Below are positions 32,960-43,931 of a DNA stretch of 64,000 bases, one piece after another. Origin of the DNA: Brevundimonas poindexterae (GTDB lineage: Bacteria; Pseudomonadota; Alphaproteobacteria; Caulobacterales; Caulobacteraceae); contig NZ_JAIVLL010000001.1 in the NCBI RefSeq assembly GCF_020524625.1, positions 1,138,684 to 1,202,683 of the forward strand, in the 5' to 3' direction. Every line of letters starts with the position of its first letter. Position 1 is the stretch's first letter. The notes under the pieces were generated by a model. It had not been told where the DNA came from and ran no database searches. It worked only from the letters and a program-made list of their open reading frames with translations. A program made the position numbers and the translations under genes.

Positions 32960-34834
32960 GTGAGGTTCGACGAACGATACATCGAGGAGCTGAAGTCGCG
33001 GCTGCGACCGTCGGACGTGATCGGCCGTACGGTGAAGCTGAAGCGTCAGGGGCGGGAGTTCGTCGGCCTGTCGCCCTTCACCAAGGAAAAGTCCCCGTCG
33101 TTTTTCGTGAATGACGAGAAGGGCTTCTTCCACGACTTCAGCTCGGGCAAGCACGGCGACATCATCAGCTTCCTGCAGGAAACCGAGCGGCTGAGCTTTG
33201 TCGAGGCGGTCGAGCGGCTGGCCAATGAAGCGGGGCTGGCCCTGCCCGCGCCCGATCCACAGGCCGCTGCCCAGGAGCAACGCCGCAGCACCCTTTTCGA
33301 CTGGACCGAGCTGGCCATGAAGTGGTTCGCCGCCAATCTGCGCCGCTCGGTCGGGACGGGCACGCGCGAGTATCTGAAAAAGCGCGGCCTGCCCGAGGAC
33401 CAGTGGGAGCGGTTCGGCCTCGGCTATGCCCCCAACGACCGCGAGGGGCTGAAGACCGCCCTGATCCAGAAGGGGGCGACGCCGGGCGATCTGGTCGAGG
33501 CCGGTTTGCTGATCTCGCCCGAGGGCGGCGGATCGCCCTATGACCGGTTCCGCGACCGGCTGATCTTCCCCATTCTGGACGATCGCGGGCGAGTGGTCAG
33601 CTTCGGCGGCCGGGCGATGAATCCCGACGACCGGGCCAAATATCTGAACGGCCCGGAGAGCCCGCTCTTCCACAAGGGGGCGACGCTGTACGGCATGCCC
33701 GAGGCCCGGAAACTGCTGGGCAGCTCGAAACAGGCGGGGCTGGTGGTCGTCGAGGGCTATATGGATGTGATCGCCTGTCAGAGGGCGGGCATTCCGGCGG
33801 TCGCGCCCATGGGCACAGCCCTGACCGAGGAGCAGATGGCGCGGCTGTGGCGCGTCACGCCCGAGCCGATCCTGTGCTTCGACGGCGATGCGGCCGGGCA
33901 GCGGGCCGCCGGCCGGGCGGTGGAACGGGCCCTGCCGCTGCTGAAGCCGGGGCGGAGCTTCCGCTTCTGCCTGCTGACCGACGGCCGGGATCCCGACGAC
34001 ATGTTGCGCGAGGCGGGGGCGCCGGCTCTGCGCGAGGCGCTGGCCCGGACCCGGCCCTTCGTCGAGGTGCTGTTTCAGAAGGAGGCCGAGGCCGAACCGC
34101 TGGACACGCCCGAGCGGCGCGCGGGGCTGAAGGCCCGGCTGCGGCAGGCGACCGAGGCGATCACCGACCGGGATCTGGCCGAACAGTATCGGCGCGACCT
34201 GTTCGAGCGGTTCGATGCCGTCATGCCCGGTCGCTCCCCCCGCACCGCAGGGCGCCCGGACCGTCCCGGGCGTGAGTGGCGTCGGGGTGCACCCCCCGCC
34301 CCGCTGGGGCAGACGCCCGAGGGCGCCGAGGCTCTGCATGCCTTCAACCGCTCGATCGAGCCGATGGCGGCCGCCCTGGCCCTGGCCGCGCTGGCCGATC
34401 CCGAGCGACTGGACGCCCATCTGGAGACCGTGGCCGAGACCGGCTTTGGCGATCCGGCGCTTGAGGGCCTGACCCAGACGATGGTCGGACACCGGCTGAG
34501 TGGCCCTTCCTCCCTTGACTCTGGTGCCCTTCATCGCCATCTGGCGCAATCGGGTTACGAGGCCCTGTTGCACGAGGTCGAGAAGGCGGCGGCGAAGTCC
34601 GGCGCGCCTTTCCTGGCAGAAGACCTGCCCCTCGGCGAGGCCCGCACCCTGTGGTCGCAGGCGTTCGAAGCCCTGACCCGCATCGCGGCGTTGGAGCGGG
34701 CGCTGGCCCTGGCGAAGTCGGAGGCCCACCGGGCGTTCGACAGTTCGGCCTTCACACAGCTGAAGGCGGAACGTGATGCCCTGCGGCGTGCGATCAAGTC
34801 GGGAAGCCTTTGGGAAGACACCGCAGGAGCCTAA
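32960..34834 (+). CDS. dnaG: DNA primase DnaG with a degenerate zinc-binding domain
   Basis: 624 residues from a GTG start (MRFDERYIEELKSRLRPSDVIG). It synthesises RNA primers at the replication fork. The Toprim catalytic domain is intact (VVVEGYMDVIAC and FDGDAAGQRAA), as is the RNA-polymerase domain before it (YLNGPESPLFHKG). The N-terminal CHC2 zinc domain keeps its shape (SPFTKEKSPSFFVNDEKGFF) but the four ligands are replaced: S38, T41, D59 and S62 at the positions of E. coli C40, H43, C61 and C64. A C-terminal DnaB-interaction region is present. rpoD follows 77 bases later, forming a shortened macromolecular synthesis operon. Confidence 0.96.
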   Translation: MRFDERYIEELKSRLRPSDVIGRTVKLKRQGREFVGLSPFTKEKSPSFFVNDEKGFFHDFSSGKHGDIISFLQETERLSFVEAVERLANEAGLALPAPDPQAAAQEQRRSTLFDWTELAMKWFAANLRRSVGTGTREYLKKRGLPEDQWERFGLGYAPNDREGLKTALIQKGATPGDLVEAGLLISPEGGGSPYDRFRDRLIFPILDDRGRVVSFGGRAMNPDDRAKYLNGPESPLFHKGATLYGMPEARKLLGSSKQAGLVVVEGYMDVIACQRAGIPAVAPMGTALTEEQMARLWRVTPEPILCFDGDAAGQRAAGRAVERALPLLKPGRSFRFCLLTDGRDPDDMLREAGAPALREALARTRPFVEVLFQKEAEAEPLDTPERRAGLKARLRQATEAITDRDLAEQYRRDLFERFDAVMPGRSPRTAGRPDRPGREWRRGAPPAPLGQTPEGAEALHAFNRSIEPMAAALALAALADPERLDAHLETVAETGFGDPALEGLTQTMVGHRLSGPSSLDSGALHRHLAQSGYEALLHEVEKAAAKSGAPFLAEDLPLGEARTLWSQAFEALTRIAALERALALAKSEAHRAFDSSAFTQLKAERDALRRAIKSGSLWEDTAGA

Positions 34835-34911
34835 CGAGGGCGCGGGCGTTTTCCTGTTCATATAGTGCCGTTTAGCCACAGTGCGGCGGCAGGTCGGAGA
34901 CGGATAACGGG

Positions 34912-36861
<1,950 letters not shown>

Positions 36862-36870
36862 GGACGGGAC

Positions 36871-36884
36871 GGCCCTGCGGGGCC
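36871..36884. terminator. Short GC hairpin between convergent rpoD and bphP
   Basis: GGCCC-TGCG-GGGCC in the 30-base gap between the convergent stops of rpoD and the phytochrome gene. It could serve both strands; there is no U-tract, so support is modest. Confidence 0.35.
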
Positions 36885-36891
36885 ACCCCCT

Positions 36892-39030
36892 CTATTCGTT
36901 GCTGTCGAGACGCGCGGGGATGATGAGGTCGGCCGTCAGCCCGGTCTTGCCCCGGCTGTAGGACATGCTGCCGCCCAGCTGCTGGGCCATGGACTCGACC
37001 ATGCGCGAGCCGAAGCCCTTGCCCTTGGTGTGCTCGCCCTTGCCCTGATCGGCGACGCGCAGGCTGACTCGCGAGTCCAGCGGTTCCAGCGTCACCGAGA
37101 TCGGCCCCGGCTCGCCGGAATAGGCGTACTTCTGGGCGTTGATCACCAGTTCGGTGAAGATCAGGCCGACGGTCACCGCGCGCTCCGGCTCGATGGCCAG
37201 CGGCGCAAGGTCGGTACGGATGTGGTCGCCCCACTCCGGGCCTGAAGCTTCGCCCAGGTCGTCGATCAGCTCGGACAGATAGCGGGCCAGATCGACCGTC
37301 TCGACCGTCTCGGACCGGTAGAGGCGGCTGTGCACCAGCGACACCGCCTTGACCCGCCGGCGCGCTTCCTCAAGCGCGGGAGCGCCCGGGCCGCCGCCAT
37401 GCTCGCGCACCTGCAGGCCGAGGAAGCTGGAGATCAGCTGGAGGCTGTTCTGCACCCGGTGATTGACCTCGCGCAACAGGAAATCCTGGCGCACCAGTCG
37501 ATGGTCGCGGTCGGCCACCTCGGCCGCGAGACTGCTGTTGCGACGCCTGAGCGCGCGGATTTCGCTGAACTCCACGAGGGCGTCGCGGAAGCGCTGGGCG
37601 GATTCGACCTCGGCCGGGGTCCAGGGCCGGGACTGGCCCTGAACGGTCTCCACCCAGGCATCGAACGAGGCGCGCGGCGTCAGGGCCGACGGCGGGCCGT
37701 TGCGCACGCCCGCGTGGGGGTCACCGGCCCAGCGGACCGTCTCGACATGTTCGGCGCGGAACCAGAGCAGGCACACCGGTTCGGCCCCGGCCACGACCGC
37801 TCCGACCAGACCGCTGGCCTCGCGGACCCACGGCTTGCCCAGCGGCGTCAGCTTCTCGAGGCAGCGACTGACGACCAGCCGGCCGTGCGGACGGCCCCTC
37901 AGCCACTCGGCCATGTCGGCCAGGGCCCGTGCGTCAGGCGTCAGGCCGGTCTGGTGGATGTCGCGTTCGCCCACGACCGCGAAGCCGGTAGCTCCAACCA
38001 GCCGCATCAGGCTGGGAAGTTCGGTCGCGAGTCCATAAATCAGCGTCTGATCGAGAGGCAAATCCGCAATCAGCCGCTCTTCCATCAGGCGCTGTTCGAC
38101 GCGCTCGCGATAGGCGGTCGCCTCCATCCGCCCCTGGATCTGGCGGGCGAGGTTGCGGGCGAGAACGGCGGCGACGGCGCGCGTTTCCCGGTCCATCAGG
38201 CGTGGAGTGTTGTGGTGGCAGGCGACCAGACCCCACAGGCGGCCGTCGATCACGATCGAGATGGAGGCCGAGGCCCCGACGCCCATATTCCGCAGATACT
38301 TCAGGTGGACGGGCGAGACGCTACGCAGCACGCATTCGCTGAGGTCCAGCGGATGATCGCCCTCCGCCGGGCGGAGGGGTCGGGGCGTATAGCCGGCGTC
38401 CGGGATGATCCGCACCGGATTCTGCACATAGAGGGCGCGGGCCTGACGCGGAATGTCGCCGGCGGGGAAGTGCTGGTTGAGGAAGGACGCCATGCCCTCG
38501 GCATGGGCTTCGGCCACCACGCAGCCCGAGTCATCCTCAAGGAAGCGGTAGATCATGACCCGGTCAAAGCCGGTCAGGCGGCGGAAGGTGCGGGCGGCCT
38601 CGTCCGTCAGCTGATCGAGGGTGCGGGTGCGCTCGAAGGCGGCGGCGGCCTCGTCCAGCTGCGCCATGCGGGCCACCGACATGACGCCTTCGTCCGAAGC
38701 CCGCTCCAGTTCGACGAGCAGGCCCTGCGGGCCACGAAGGGCCGAGACGTCATGCGGAACGCCGGCCTGGTCCTGCCAACGCCCGACGAAGGTCGAGACG
38801 GCAGCCTCCACCTGACGCGCGGCGCGGGCGAGATCGGCCCCGATCAAGTCGGCCAGCGAGCGGTTCAGCCAGTCGTCAACGCCGGTCAGCGCTTCGATAT
38901 CTCCGGCGCCCTGAACGACGTCGCCGGAATCGGAGAGGCGGAACAGAAGGCCGTGCGGCTGGATGGCGCCCGGGATGTGGATCGGCTCGCGATCGCAATC
39001 CGTCAGGGTCAGGTTGGCGGCATCAATCAT
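36892..39030 (-). CDS. bphP: Bacteriophytochrome histidine kinase (BphP)
   Basis: 712 residues. PAS domain with the biliverdin-attachment cysteine at C12 in LTDCDREPIHIPGAIQPHG; GAF chromophore pocket with FPAGDIPRQARALY (the PxSDIP motif); a PHY domain; then a HisKA_2-type kinase (LLREVNHRVQNSLQLISSF with the phospho-His) and an ATPase region (ELVINAQKYAY, GKGFGSRMVE). It is a red/far-red light sensor that autophosphorylates. ATG 39030 overlaps the stop of the heme oxygenase gene by eight bases; the frame extends 32 codons upstream within that gene. No cognate receiver gene is adjacent. Confidence 0.94.
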   Translation of the reverse strand: MIDAANLTLTDCDREPIHIPGAIQPHGLLFRLSDSGDVVQGAGDIEALTGVDDWLNRSLADLIGADLARAARQVEAAVSTFVGRWQDQAGVPHDVSALRGPQGLLVELERASDEGVMSVARMAQLDEAAAAFERTRTLDQLTDEAARTFRRLTGFDRVMIYRFLEDDSGCVVAEAHAEGMASFLNQHFPAGDIPRQARALYVQNPVRIIPDAGYTPRPLRPAEGDHPLDLSECVLRSVSPVHLKYLRNMGVGASASISIVIDGRLWGLVACHHNTPRLMDRETRAVAAVLARNLARQIQGRMEATAYRERVEQRLMEERLIADLPLDQTLIYGLATELPSLMRLVGATGFAVVGERDIHQTGLTPDARALADMAEWLRGRPHGRLVVSRCLEKLTPLGKPWVREASGLVGAVVAGAEPVCLLWFRAEHVETVRWAGDPHAGVRNGPPSALTPRASFDAWVETVQGQSRPWTPAEVESAQRFRDALVEFSEIRALRRRNSSLAAEVADRDHRLVRQDFLLREVNHRVQNSLQLISSFLGLQVREHGGGPGAPALEEARRRVKAVSLVHSRLYRSETVETVDLARYLSELIDDLGEASGPEWGDHIRTDLAPLAIEPERAVTVGLIFTELVINAQKYAYSGEPGPISVTLEPLDSRVSLRVADQGKGEHTKGKGFGSRMVESMAQQLGGSMSYSRGKTGLTADLIIPARLDSNE

Positions 39031-39610
39031 ACAGGGGGTTCTGGGGGATAGCGGGGGAACGAAGGACGGAAAAGGCGAAGTCGAAGGCGTGCCGGGCACC
39101 CGAGACAACGCGTCCCGGATCGGCATGTTGCGTGCTGACCTCGCGGTCGATGATCGCCATCACCTGACGCCATCGAACACCGACATCATCTCCATAAAAG
39201 CTCAAAAACCCGAGCCCCGTCAAATCGATACCTTGGCCGTACAGCTGGCGCGACAGGACATGCCCCCCGAGAGCCGAGCCCTCGACCACATAGAGCCACC
39301 CCAGACCCTCGGCCCGGTCTGCCCCATCTGGCATCAGGTCTACCGGGGGCTCGGCGGCCCCCAATGCCTGAAGGTCGGACCGGAGCACGGGAAGCCGCGA
39401 GGCCCGCTCCGGATCATATCCGTCGACCCCCGTCAGTGACCGCCGCAGGACGGCCTCGGCCGCCGCATGAAATCGGTAGAATGCCCGCACCAGACCGAGG
39501 CGGTCGTCCGCCCGGCGCACCCGGACCTCGAGGTCGACGGCCTCGTCGAGGCGTTGATGCGCGACGGCCGTGCCTTCGCGGAGGGACTGGATAACGGGAG
39601 GGACGCGCAC
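39023..39610 (-). CDS. bphO: Biliverdin-producing heme oxygenase
   Basis: 195 residues. The bacterial heme oxygenase fold is shown by the proximal heme His in GTAVAHQRLDEAVD, AFYRFHAAAEAVL, and the distal-helix glycine segment WLYVVEGSALGGHVLSRQL. It cleaves heme to biliverdin, the chromophore of the phytochrome encoded immediately downstream and overlapping by eight bases. The pair forms a self-sufficient photoreceptor operon. Confidence 0.94.
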   Translation of the reverse strand: MRVPPVIQSLREGTAVAHQRLDEAVDLEVRVRRADDRLGLVRAFYRFHAAAEAVLRRSLTGVDGYDPERASRLPVLRSDLQALGAAEPPVDLMPDGADRAEGLGWLYVVEGSALGGHVLSRQLYGQGIDLTGLGFLSFYGDDVGVRWRQVMAIIDREVSTQHADPGRVVSGARHAFDFAFSVLRSPAIPQNPLYD

Positions 39611-39725
39611 ATGCCCAGTCTGCCCGTCTCTGCCTCGCCCGTCGAGCGCGCGACTTCGGGAAAGCGCAAGCCGCTCCCCGCCGTGCCTTTTTTGGACGAG
39701 GCGTCCGGCCCGGCGTGCGGACGTC

Positions 39726-40073
39726 CTAGCCGTCGATCAGGACGTCAAAGCCCGCAAAGATCATGCGTTTGCCGTCGAACGGCATGTCGAGCTTCATCAT
39801 GCGCTCGTCCTGCATCAGAACCTCCCATGCCGTGTCGCGGGTGGCCTTGTCCGGCCAGGTGATCCAGCCGACTGCGACGGTCTCATCGGTCTTGAGCTGA
39901 ACGGCCTTCTTGAAGTCGGTGACCTTGCCGTCAGGCACGTCCTCGCCCCAGCATTCGGTGACTTTCAGGGCGCCCTGTTCCTTGAAGAAGACCGTCGACT
40001 GGCGCGAATGCTCCAGATAGGCGGCCTTGTTGGCGGTCGGGACCGGGATGACGGTGATGTCGAGAAAGGCCAT
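39726..40073 (-). CDS. DUF1428 (YbaA-like) family protein
   Basis: 115 residues of the DUF1428 family, a ferredoxin-like alpha/beta barrel dimer resembling antibiotic-biosynthesis monooxygenases. Signatures: ANKAAYLEHSRQSTVFFKEQGAL, split by a turn, CWGEDVPDGKVTDF, and VGWITWPDKATRD. Function unknown. It is divergent from the HxlR regulator gene (60-base gap), which may control it. Confidence 0.9.
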   Translation of the reverse strand: MAFLDITVIPVPTANKAAYLEHSRQSTVFFKEQGALKVTECWGEDVPDGKVTDFKKAVQLKTDETVAVGWITWPDKATRDTAWEVLMQDERMMKLDMPFDGKRMIFAGFDVLIDG

Positions 40074-40133
40074 GACGGGCTCCTGTTGCGTTTCCGTTGA
40101 GCAGGTCGCCCGATTGAGTTACATTTGTCAACA

Positions 40134-40799
40134 ATGACGTTAGAAAAGATAACTACGAGGTCGGGCCGATCATATGACGATGCCTGTGGTACCGCGCATG
40201 CGCTGGAACTGGTCGGTGAGCGGTGGGCGCTTCTGGTGGCGCGCGAACTGATGTTGGGGCCGAGGCGGTTCAGCGATCTGCGGGCCGCCCTGCCCGGCCT
40301 GTCGGCCAATGTGCTGACCCAGAAGCTGGCAGGACTGGAAGACGCGGGGGTGGTGCGGAAACGTCGGCTGGAGCCGCCCGCAGGGGTGCAGGTCTATGAA
40401 TTGACCGACTGGGGCCTTGAGCTGGAGGAGGCGCTGAAGGTGCTGGGCCGCTGGGCCGCGCGCTCGCCCCGGCATGACCCGACCCTGCCGCTCAGCCCGG
40501 TGTCTCTGATGCTGTCGATGCGCACCATGTATGCACCGACCCCGGGCCTTCGGGACATGACCGTGGCCTTTGAGCTGGGCGGAGAGGGCTATTTCGCCCG
40601 GATCGACGGCGGTGTGCTGACCACCGGGCGGGGGCGCCCGGACCCTGCCGACCTGAGACTCGCATCGACGCCCGAGGCCGTGGCGGGTGCCCTCTATGCG
40701 GACATGCCCTTGCCGGACGCGGCGTTCGAAGTCGGGGACCGGCAGGCATTTGAGACCTTTGCCGGCCTGTTCACCCTGCCGCCGAAGGCGCCCAGGTAA
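40134..40799 (+). CDS. HxlR-family transcriptional regulator
   Basis: 221 residues. The N-terminal winged helix of the HxlR type has HALELVGERWALLVARELMLG, RRFSDLRAALPGLSANVLTQKL and AGVVRKRRLEPPAGVQVYELT. It is extended by a ~110-residue C-terminal domain, longer than classical HxlR proteins (~110 aa) and probably a ligand-sensing domain. ATG 40134 is used; TTG 40125 is also possible. The divergent DUF1428 gene is a likely target. Confidence 0.88.
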   Translation: MTLEKITTRSGRSYDDACGTAHALELVGERWALLVARELMLGPRRFSDLRAALPGLSANVLTQKLAGLEDAGVVRKRRLEPPAGVQVYELTDWGLELEEALKVLGRWAARSPRHDPTLPLSPVSLMLSMRTMYAPTPGLRDMTVAFELGGEGYFARIDGGVLTTGRGRPDPADLRLASTPEAVAGALYADMPLPDAAFEVGDRQAFETFAGLFTLPPKAPR

Positions 40800-40850
40800 A
40801 ACCCGCCCCACCATGGCCTTTATCCGTGTATAGAGGCGGCCTCCCTTACC

Positions 40851-40899
40851 GCCCGGCCCGAGGTTCACGCCTTGGCCGGGCGCGGTCGTTTCGGCGACC
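40851..40899 (+). promoter_or_regulatory. Structured 5' leader of the helicase gene
   Basis: GCCCGGCC / GGCCGGGC (40851-40858, 40874-40881) and GGTCG / CGACC (40884-40888, 40895-40899) form two successive hairpins ending 22 bases before the ATG. A TATAGA at 40829-40834 could be a -10 box. Long structured leaders are common in cold-induced DEAD-box helicase genes; control here is inference. Confidence 0.35.
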
Positions 40900-40921
40900 C
40901 TCTTGCTGTTCAGGACCTTCG

Positions 40922-42868
40922 ATGCCGTTTCCCGCTACCCACCCCGCGCTTGATCGCGCCCTGGCCGACCGTGGCTATGCCGAGCCCACCCCGGTTCAGG
41001 AAGCCGTGCTGGAAGGCGACCATTCCGGGGCGGACCTGCTGGTCTCGGCCCAGACCGGCTCGGGCAAGACGGTAGCCTTTGGCCTGGCGGCCGCGCCGAC
41101 GCTGCTCGGCGAGGCCGAGCGGTTCGGCAAGGCGGACAAGCCCCTGGCGCTGGTGATCGCCCCGACGCGGGAACTGGCCCTGCAGGTCGCGACCGAACTG
41201 ACCTGGCTGTACGCGGGGACGGACGCCAAGCTGGGCACCTGCGTCGGCGGCATGGATGCCCGCAAGGAAGCCCGCGCCCTGGGCTGGGGCACCCATATCG
41301 TCATCGGCACGCCCGGCCGCCTGAAGGATCACATCGACCGCGGCAATCTGGACCTGTCCCAGCTGAAGCTGGTGGTGCTGGATGAGGCCGACGAAATGCT
41401 CGACATGGGCTTTCGCGAGGACCTCGAGTTCATTCTGGACCAATCCCCGCCCGAGCGCCGGACGCTGCTGTTCTCGGCCACCATCGCGCGCGACATTGCC
41501 CTCATGGCCAAGCGCTATCAGCGCGACGCAGTGCGGATCGATACGACCAACAAGAGCCAGCCGCACGGTGACATCGAATACCGCGCCATGCGGATTGCGC
41601 CGAACCAGATCGAACACGCCGTGGTCAATGTGCTGCGCTTCTTCGAGGCGCCGGGCGCGCTGGTGTTCTGCTCGACGCGCGAGTCGGTGAAGCATCTGCA
41701 GGCGGCGCTGCGGGAACGCGGCTTCCAGTCGGTCGGCCTGTCGGGCGAGCTGAGCCAGCGGGAGCGTACCGATGCGCTGCAGGCACTGCGCGACGGTCAG
41801 GCGCGGGTCTGTGTGGCCACCGACGTGGCCGCGCGCGGGCTGGACCTGCCCGACCTGGGACTGGTCATCCATGCCGAACTGCCGGTCAACCGGGCGACGC
41901 TGTTGCACCGGTCGGGCCGGACGGGCCGCGCCGGCAAGAAGGGCGTGTCTGTCCTGCTGGTGCCCAATCCCAAACGCCGCCGGGCCGAAATGCTGCTGTC
42001 ATCGGCCGGGGTCGAGGCCAGCTGGGATGCCGCGCCGGGCGCCGACGCCATCCGGGCGCAGGACGAGGCGCGCCTGATCGCCGGCTCGATCTTCGATGAA
42101 GCCGTGACGGACGAGGATTTCGCCCTGGCAAAGCGGCTGATGGCCGAGCGCACCCCGGAAGAGATCGCCTGTGCCTTCATCCGCCTGCAGCGGGCCAAGA
42201 TGCCCGCGCCCGAGGAACTGACCGACCCGGGCGAGCGTCCGGCGCGCCGGGAACGCGGCGACGCGGACACCGCCTGGCCGACCGAACGCCTGCAGCCGCA
42301 CGAAGTGGTGTGGTTCCGCGCCGATGTGGGCCGGAACTCTGCCCCCCGTCCGGCCGATCCCAAATGGCTGATCCCGGTGATCTGCCGTCTGGGCGGGGTC
42401 ACCAAGCGCCAGATCGGCTCGATCCGGACCTTCGCTCATGAGACGCGCTTCGAGATCGCGCGCGATGCGGTGGACGCCTTCCAGAGCACGCTGGCCGCGG
42501 CCAAGAAGCCCGAGATTACGGTCAGCCCCTCGGAGGCCCCCGACGGCGCCTATGAGGCCCGACCCAAGCGGCCCTTCGTCAAGAAGCCCTATGCGCCGCG
42601 CGCCGATAGTGAGGCTGTCGGTGGCGAAGACGCGCGTCCGGCCTGGAAGGCCAGGAAGCCGGCCTTCCGCCCCGACACCGGTGCCGCCCCGGCCGAGGAC
42701 CGCAAGCCGTGGAAGGCCAAGGGCAGCCCCAAGACCAATGGCAAGCTGCGTGGCAACGCCCCGTTCAAGGGCGGCGCCCCCAAGCCGCGCGCCGAGGGCG
42801 CTCCTGCTCCGGTCCGCTCCAAGCCGCCGTTCCGCAAGGGCCCCAGGCCCCAGAAGCGGGCGGGCTGA
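40922..42868 (+). CDS. DEAD-box ATP-dependent RNA helicase (CsdA/DeaD-like)
   Basis: 648 residues. Helicase motifs in order: Q motif region YAEPTPVQ, I AQTGSGKT, Ia APTRELA, Ib GTPGR, II DEAD (LDEADEMLD), III SAT, IV VFCSTRES, V ATDVAARGLDLP, VI HRSGRTGRAG. A DbpA-type RNA-binding domain follows (residues ~460-540), then a basic Lys/Arg/Pro-rich tail. Role: unwinding structured RNA in ribosome assembly or mRNA decay. ATG 40922 opens directly with the family N-terminus; the open frame extends 32 codons upstream but reads as leader. Confidence 0.95.
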   Translation: MPFPATHPALDRALADRGYAEPTPVQEAVLEGDHSGADLLVSAQTGSGKTVAFGLAAAPTLLGEAERFGKADKPLALVIAPTRELALQVATELTWLYAGTDAKLGTCVGGMDARKEARALGWGTHIVIGTPGRLKDHIDRGNLDLSQLKLVVLDEADEMLDMGFREDLEFILDQSPPERRTLLFSATIARDIALMAKRYQRDAVRIDTTNKSQPHGDIEYRAMRIAPNQIEHAVVNVLRFFEAPGALVFCSTRESVKHLQAALRERGFQSVGLSGELSQRERTDALQALRDGQARVCVATDVAARGLDLPDLGLVIHAELPVNRATLLHRSGRTGRAGKKGVSVLLVPNPKRRRAEMLLSSAGVEASWDAAPGADAIRAQDEARLIAGSIFDEAVTDEDFALAKRLMAERTPEEIACAFIRLQRAKMPAPEELTDPGERPARRERGDADTAWPTERLQPHEVVWFRADVGRNSAPRPADPKWLIPVICRLGGVTKRQIGSIRTFAHETRFEIARDAVDAFQSTLAAAKKPEITVSPSEAPDGAYEARPKRPFVKKPYAPRADSEAVGGEDARPAWKARKPAFRPDTGAAPAEDRKPWKAKGSPKTNGKLRGNAPFKGGAPKPRAEGAPAPVRSKPPFRKGPRPQKRAG

Positions 42869-42912
42869 TCTGACGTCTTGCCTTGCCGGGCGTCGGGGGA
42901 CAGTGTTCGGCC

Positions 42913-43233
42913 ATGAGCACGCACGCCCCTGACGAACGGTTCGCCTCGTTCGAGGCCTTCTATCCGTACTACATCCACGAGCATTCCAACCGGACATGCC
43001 GGCGCATCCACATCGTGGGATCGGCGCTGGTGCTGGTCGTGCTGGTCACCGCGATCGTGACACGGAACGCCTGGTGGCTGCTGGCCATGCCGCTGGTCGG
43101 CTATGGCTTTGCCTGGGTCGGGCATTTCTTCTTCGAGAAGAATCGGCCGGCGACGTTCAAATACCCGCTGTGGAGCCTGATGGGCGACTGGCGGATGTTC
43201 TTTGAGACCGTCACCGGCAAGCGCCGGTTCTGA
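42913..43233 (+). CDS. Mpo1-like (DUF962) membrane protein
   Basis: 106 residues with YYIHEHSNRTCRRIHIVGS near the N-terminus and two hydrophobic helices (ALVLVVLVTAIV, WWLLAMPLVGYGFAWV) followed by HFFFEKNRPATFKYPLWSL. This is the DUF962 family, which includes yeast Mpo1, an Fe2+-dependent dioxygenase of fatty-acid alpha-oxidation; conserved His residues lie in EHSNRTCRRIH and VGHFFFEKN. Membrane location is likely; activity is inferred from the family. Confidence 0.88.
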   Translation: MSTHAPDERFASFEAFYPYYIHEHSNRTCRRIHIVGSALVLVVLVTAIVTRNAWWLLAMPLVGYGFAWVGHFFFEKNRPATFKYPLWSLMGDWRMFFETVTGKRRF

Positions 43234-43236
43234 GGA

Positions 43237-43770
43237 TCAGTCCCAGGCGGGCGGGCAGCCGTCGAAGGTGCCGGCCTCGACCACCGTCAGGCTGCGCATG
43301 TTCAGCGGCATGATCGGCGCCATCGAACCGCGCCCGTGGCCCGTATAGAGGTCGATCTTGTTGCCCTTGATGGCCCCGCCGGTATCCGAAGCATACCAGT
43401 AGCCGTCGTGGATGGTGCCGTCGGCCAGCACCAGACCGACCGTTTCCTTGATGAACAGACGCGTGCGACGGGGCACGACACGGGGGTCGATGGCGACGGT
43501 GCGCATGGCGATCGGGCGGCAGCCCAGCGAGTCGTTGCCGGTCGCTCCACCCCCGCCTGCGTGATAGAGGCGCGCCGACAGGCTCCAGTCGGCCGGGCGG
43601 ATCGCCAGGGCCTTCTGTTCCTCGCTCAGGGCCAGCCAGACATCGGCGGCGAACCCGTGCTCGGCCGCTTCGGCCTCGGCCGAAACGAGCGTTTCGTAGG
43701 GAACGGGATCGATGGATGAGGTGACCGACGGGGTCACCAGGGCCAGCACCAGGGCGAGGGTCTTGAACAT
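43237..43770 (-). CDS. Secreted 3D-domain (MltA-like) protein
   Basis: 177 residues with a signal peptide (MFKTLALVLALVTPSVTSS). The C-terminal half is a 3D domain, a double-psi barrel named for three Asp: VAIDPRVVPRRTRLFI, ASDTGGAIKGNKIDLYTGHG. It is the barrel of MltA lytic transglycosylases and Rpf-like wall enzymes. Probably acts on peptidoglycan. It is convergent with the Mpo1-like gene, 3 bases apart. Confidence 0.87.
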   Translation of the reverse strand: MFKTLALVLALVTPSVTSSIDPVPYETLVSAEAEAAEHGFAADVWLALSEEQKALAIRPADWSLSARLYHAGGGGATGNDSLGCRPIAMRTVAIDPRVVPRRTRLFIKETVGLVLADGTIHDGYWYASDTGGAIKGNKIDLYTGHGRGSMAPIMPLNMRSLTVVEAGTFDGCPPAWD

Positions 43771-43931
43771 GATCGGATCGCTGAATCACCGGCCCTCAAC
43801 CCGACCGGCGCCGGGGGTGTGCCCACCGAATGGGACAAGAAGACGGCAGGGATAGCGATGGTCGGTCAGGTCCTGTGGGTTGGCCTGTGGACCGGTTGCG
43901 GTCAGGGTAGAGGTCCGGAGGAAGAAAACTC

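Noticed and set aside
31709..34879. A 1056-codon open frame on the minus strand opposite the patatin and dnaG genes
   Set aside because: It lies entirely opposite two well-supported genes, has no recognisable domains and shows the His/Arg/Gln/Gly composition typical of antisense frames in high-GC DNA.
40122..40136. CATT...AATG near-palindrome overlapping the HxlR start codon
   Set aside because: Only the outer four bases of each arm and one inner pair match; too weak to call an operator although the position is suggestive.
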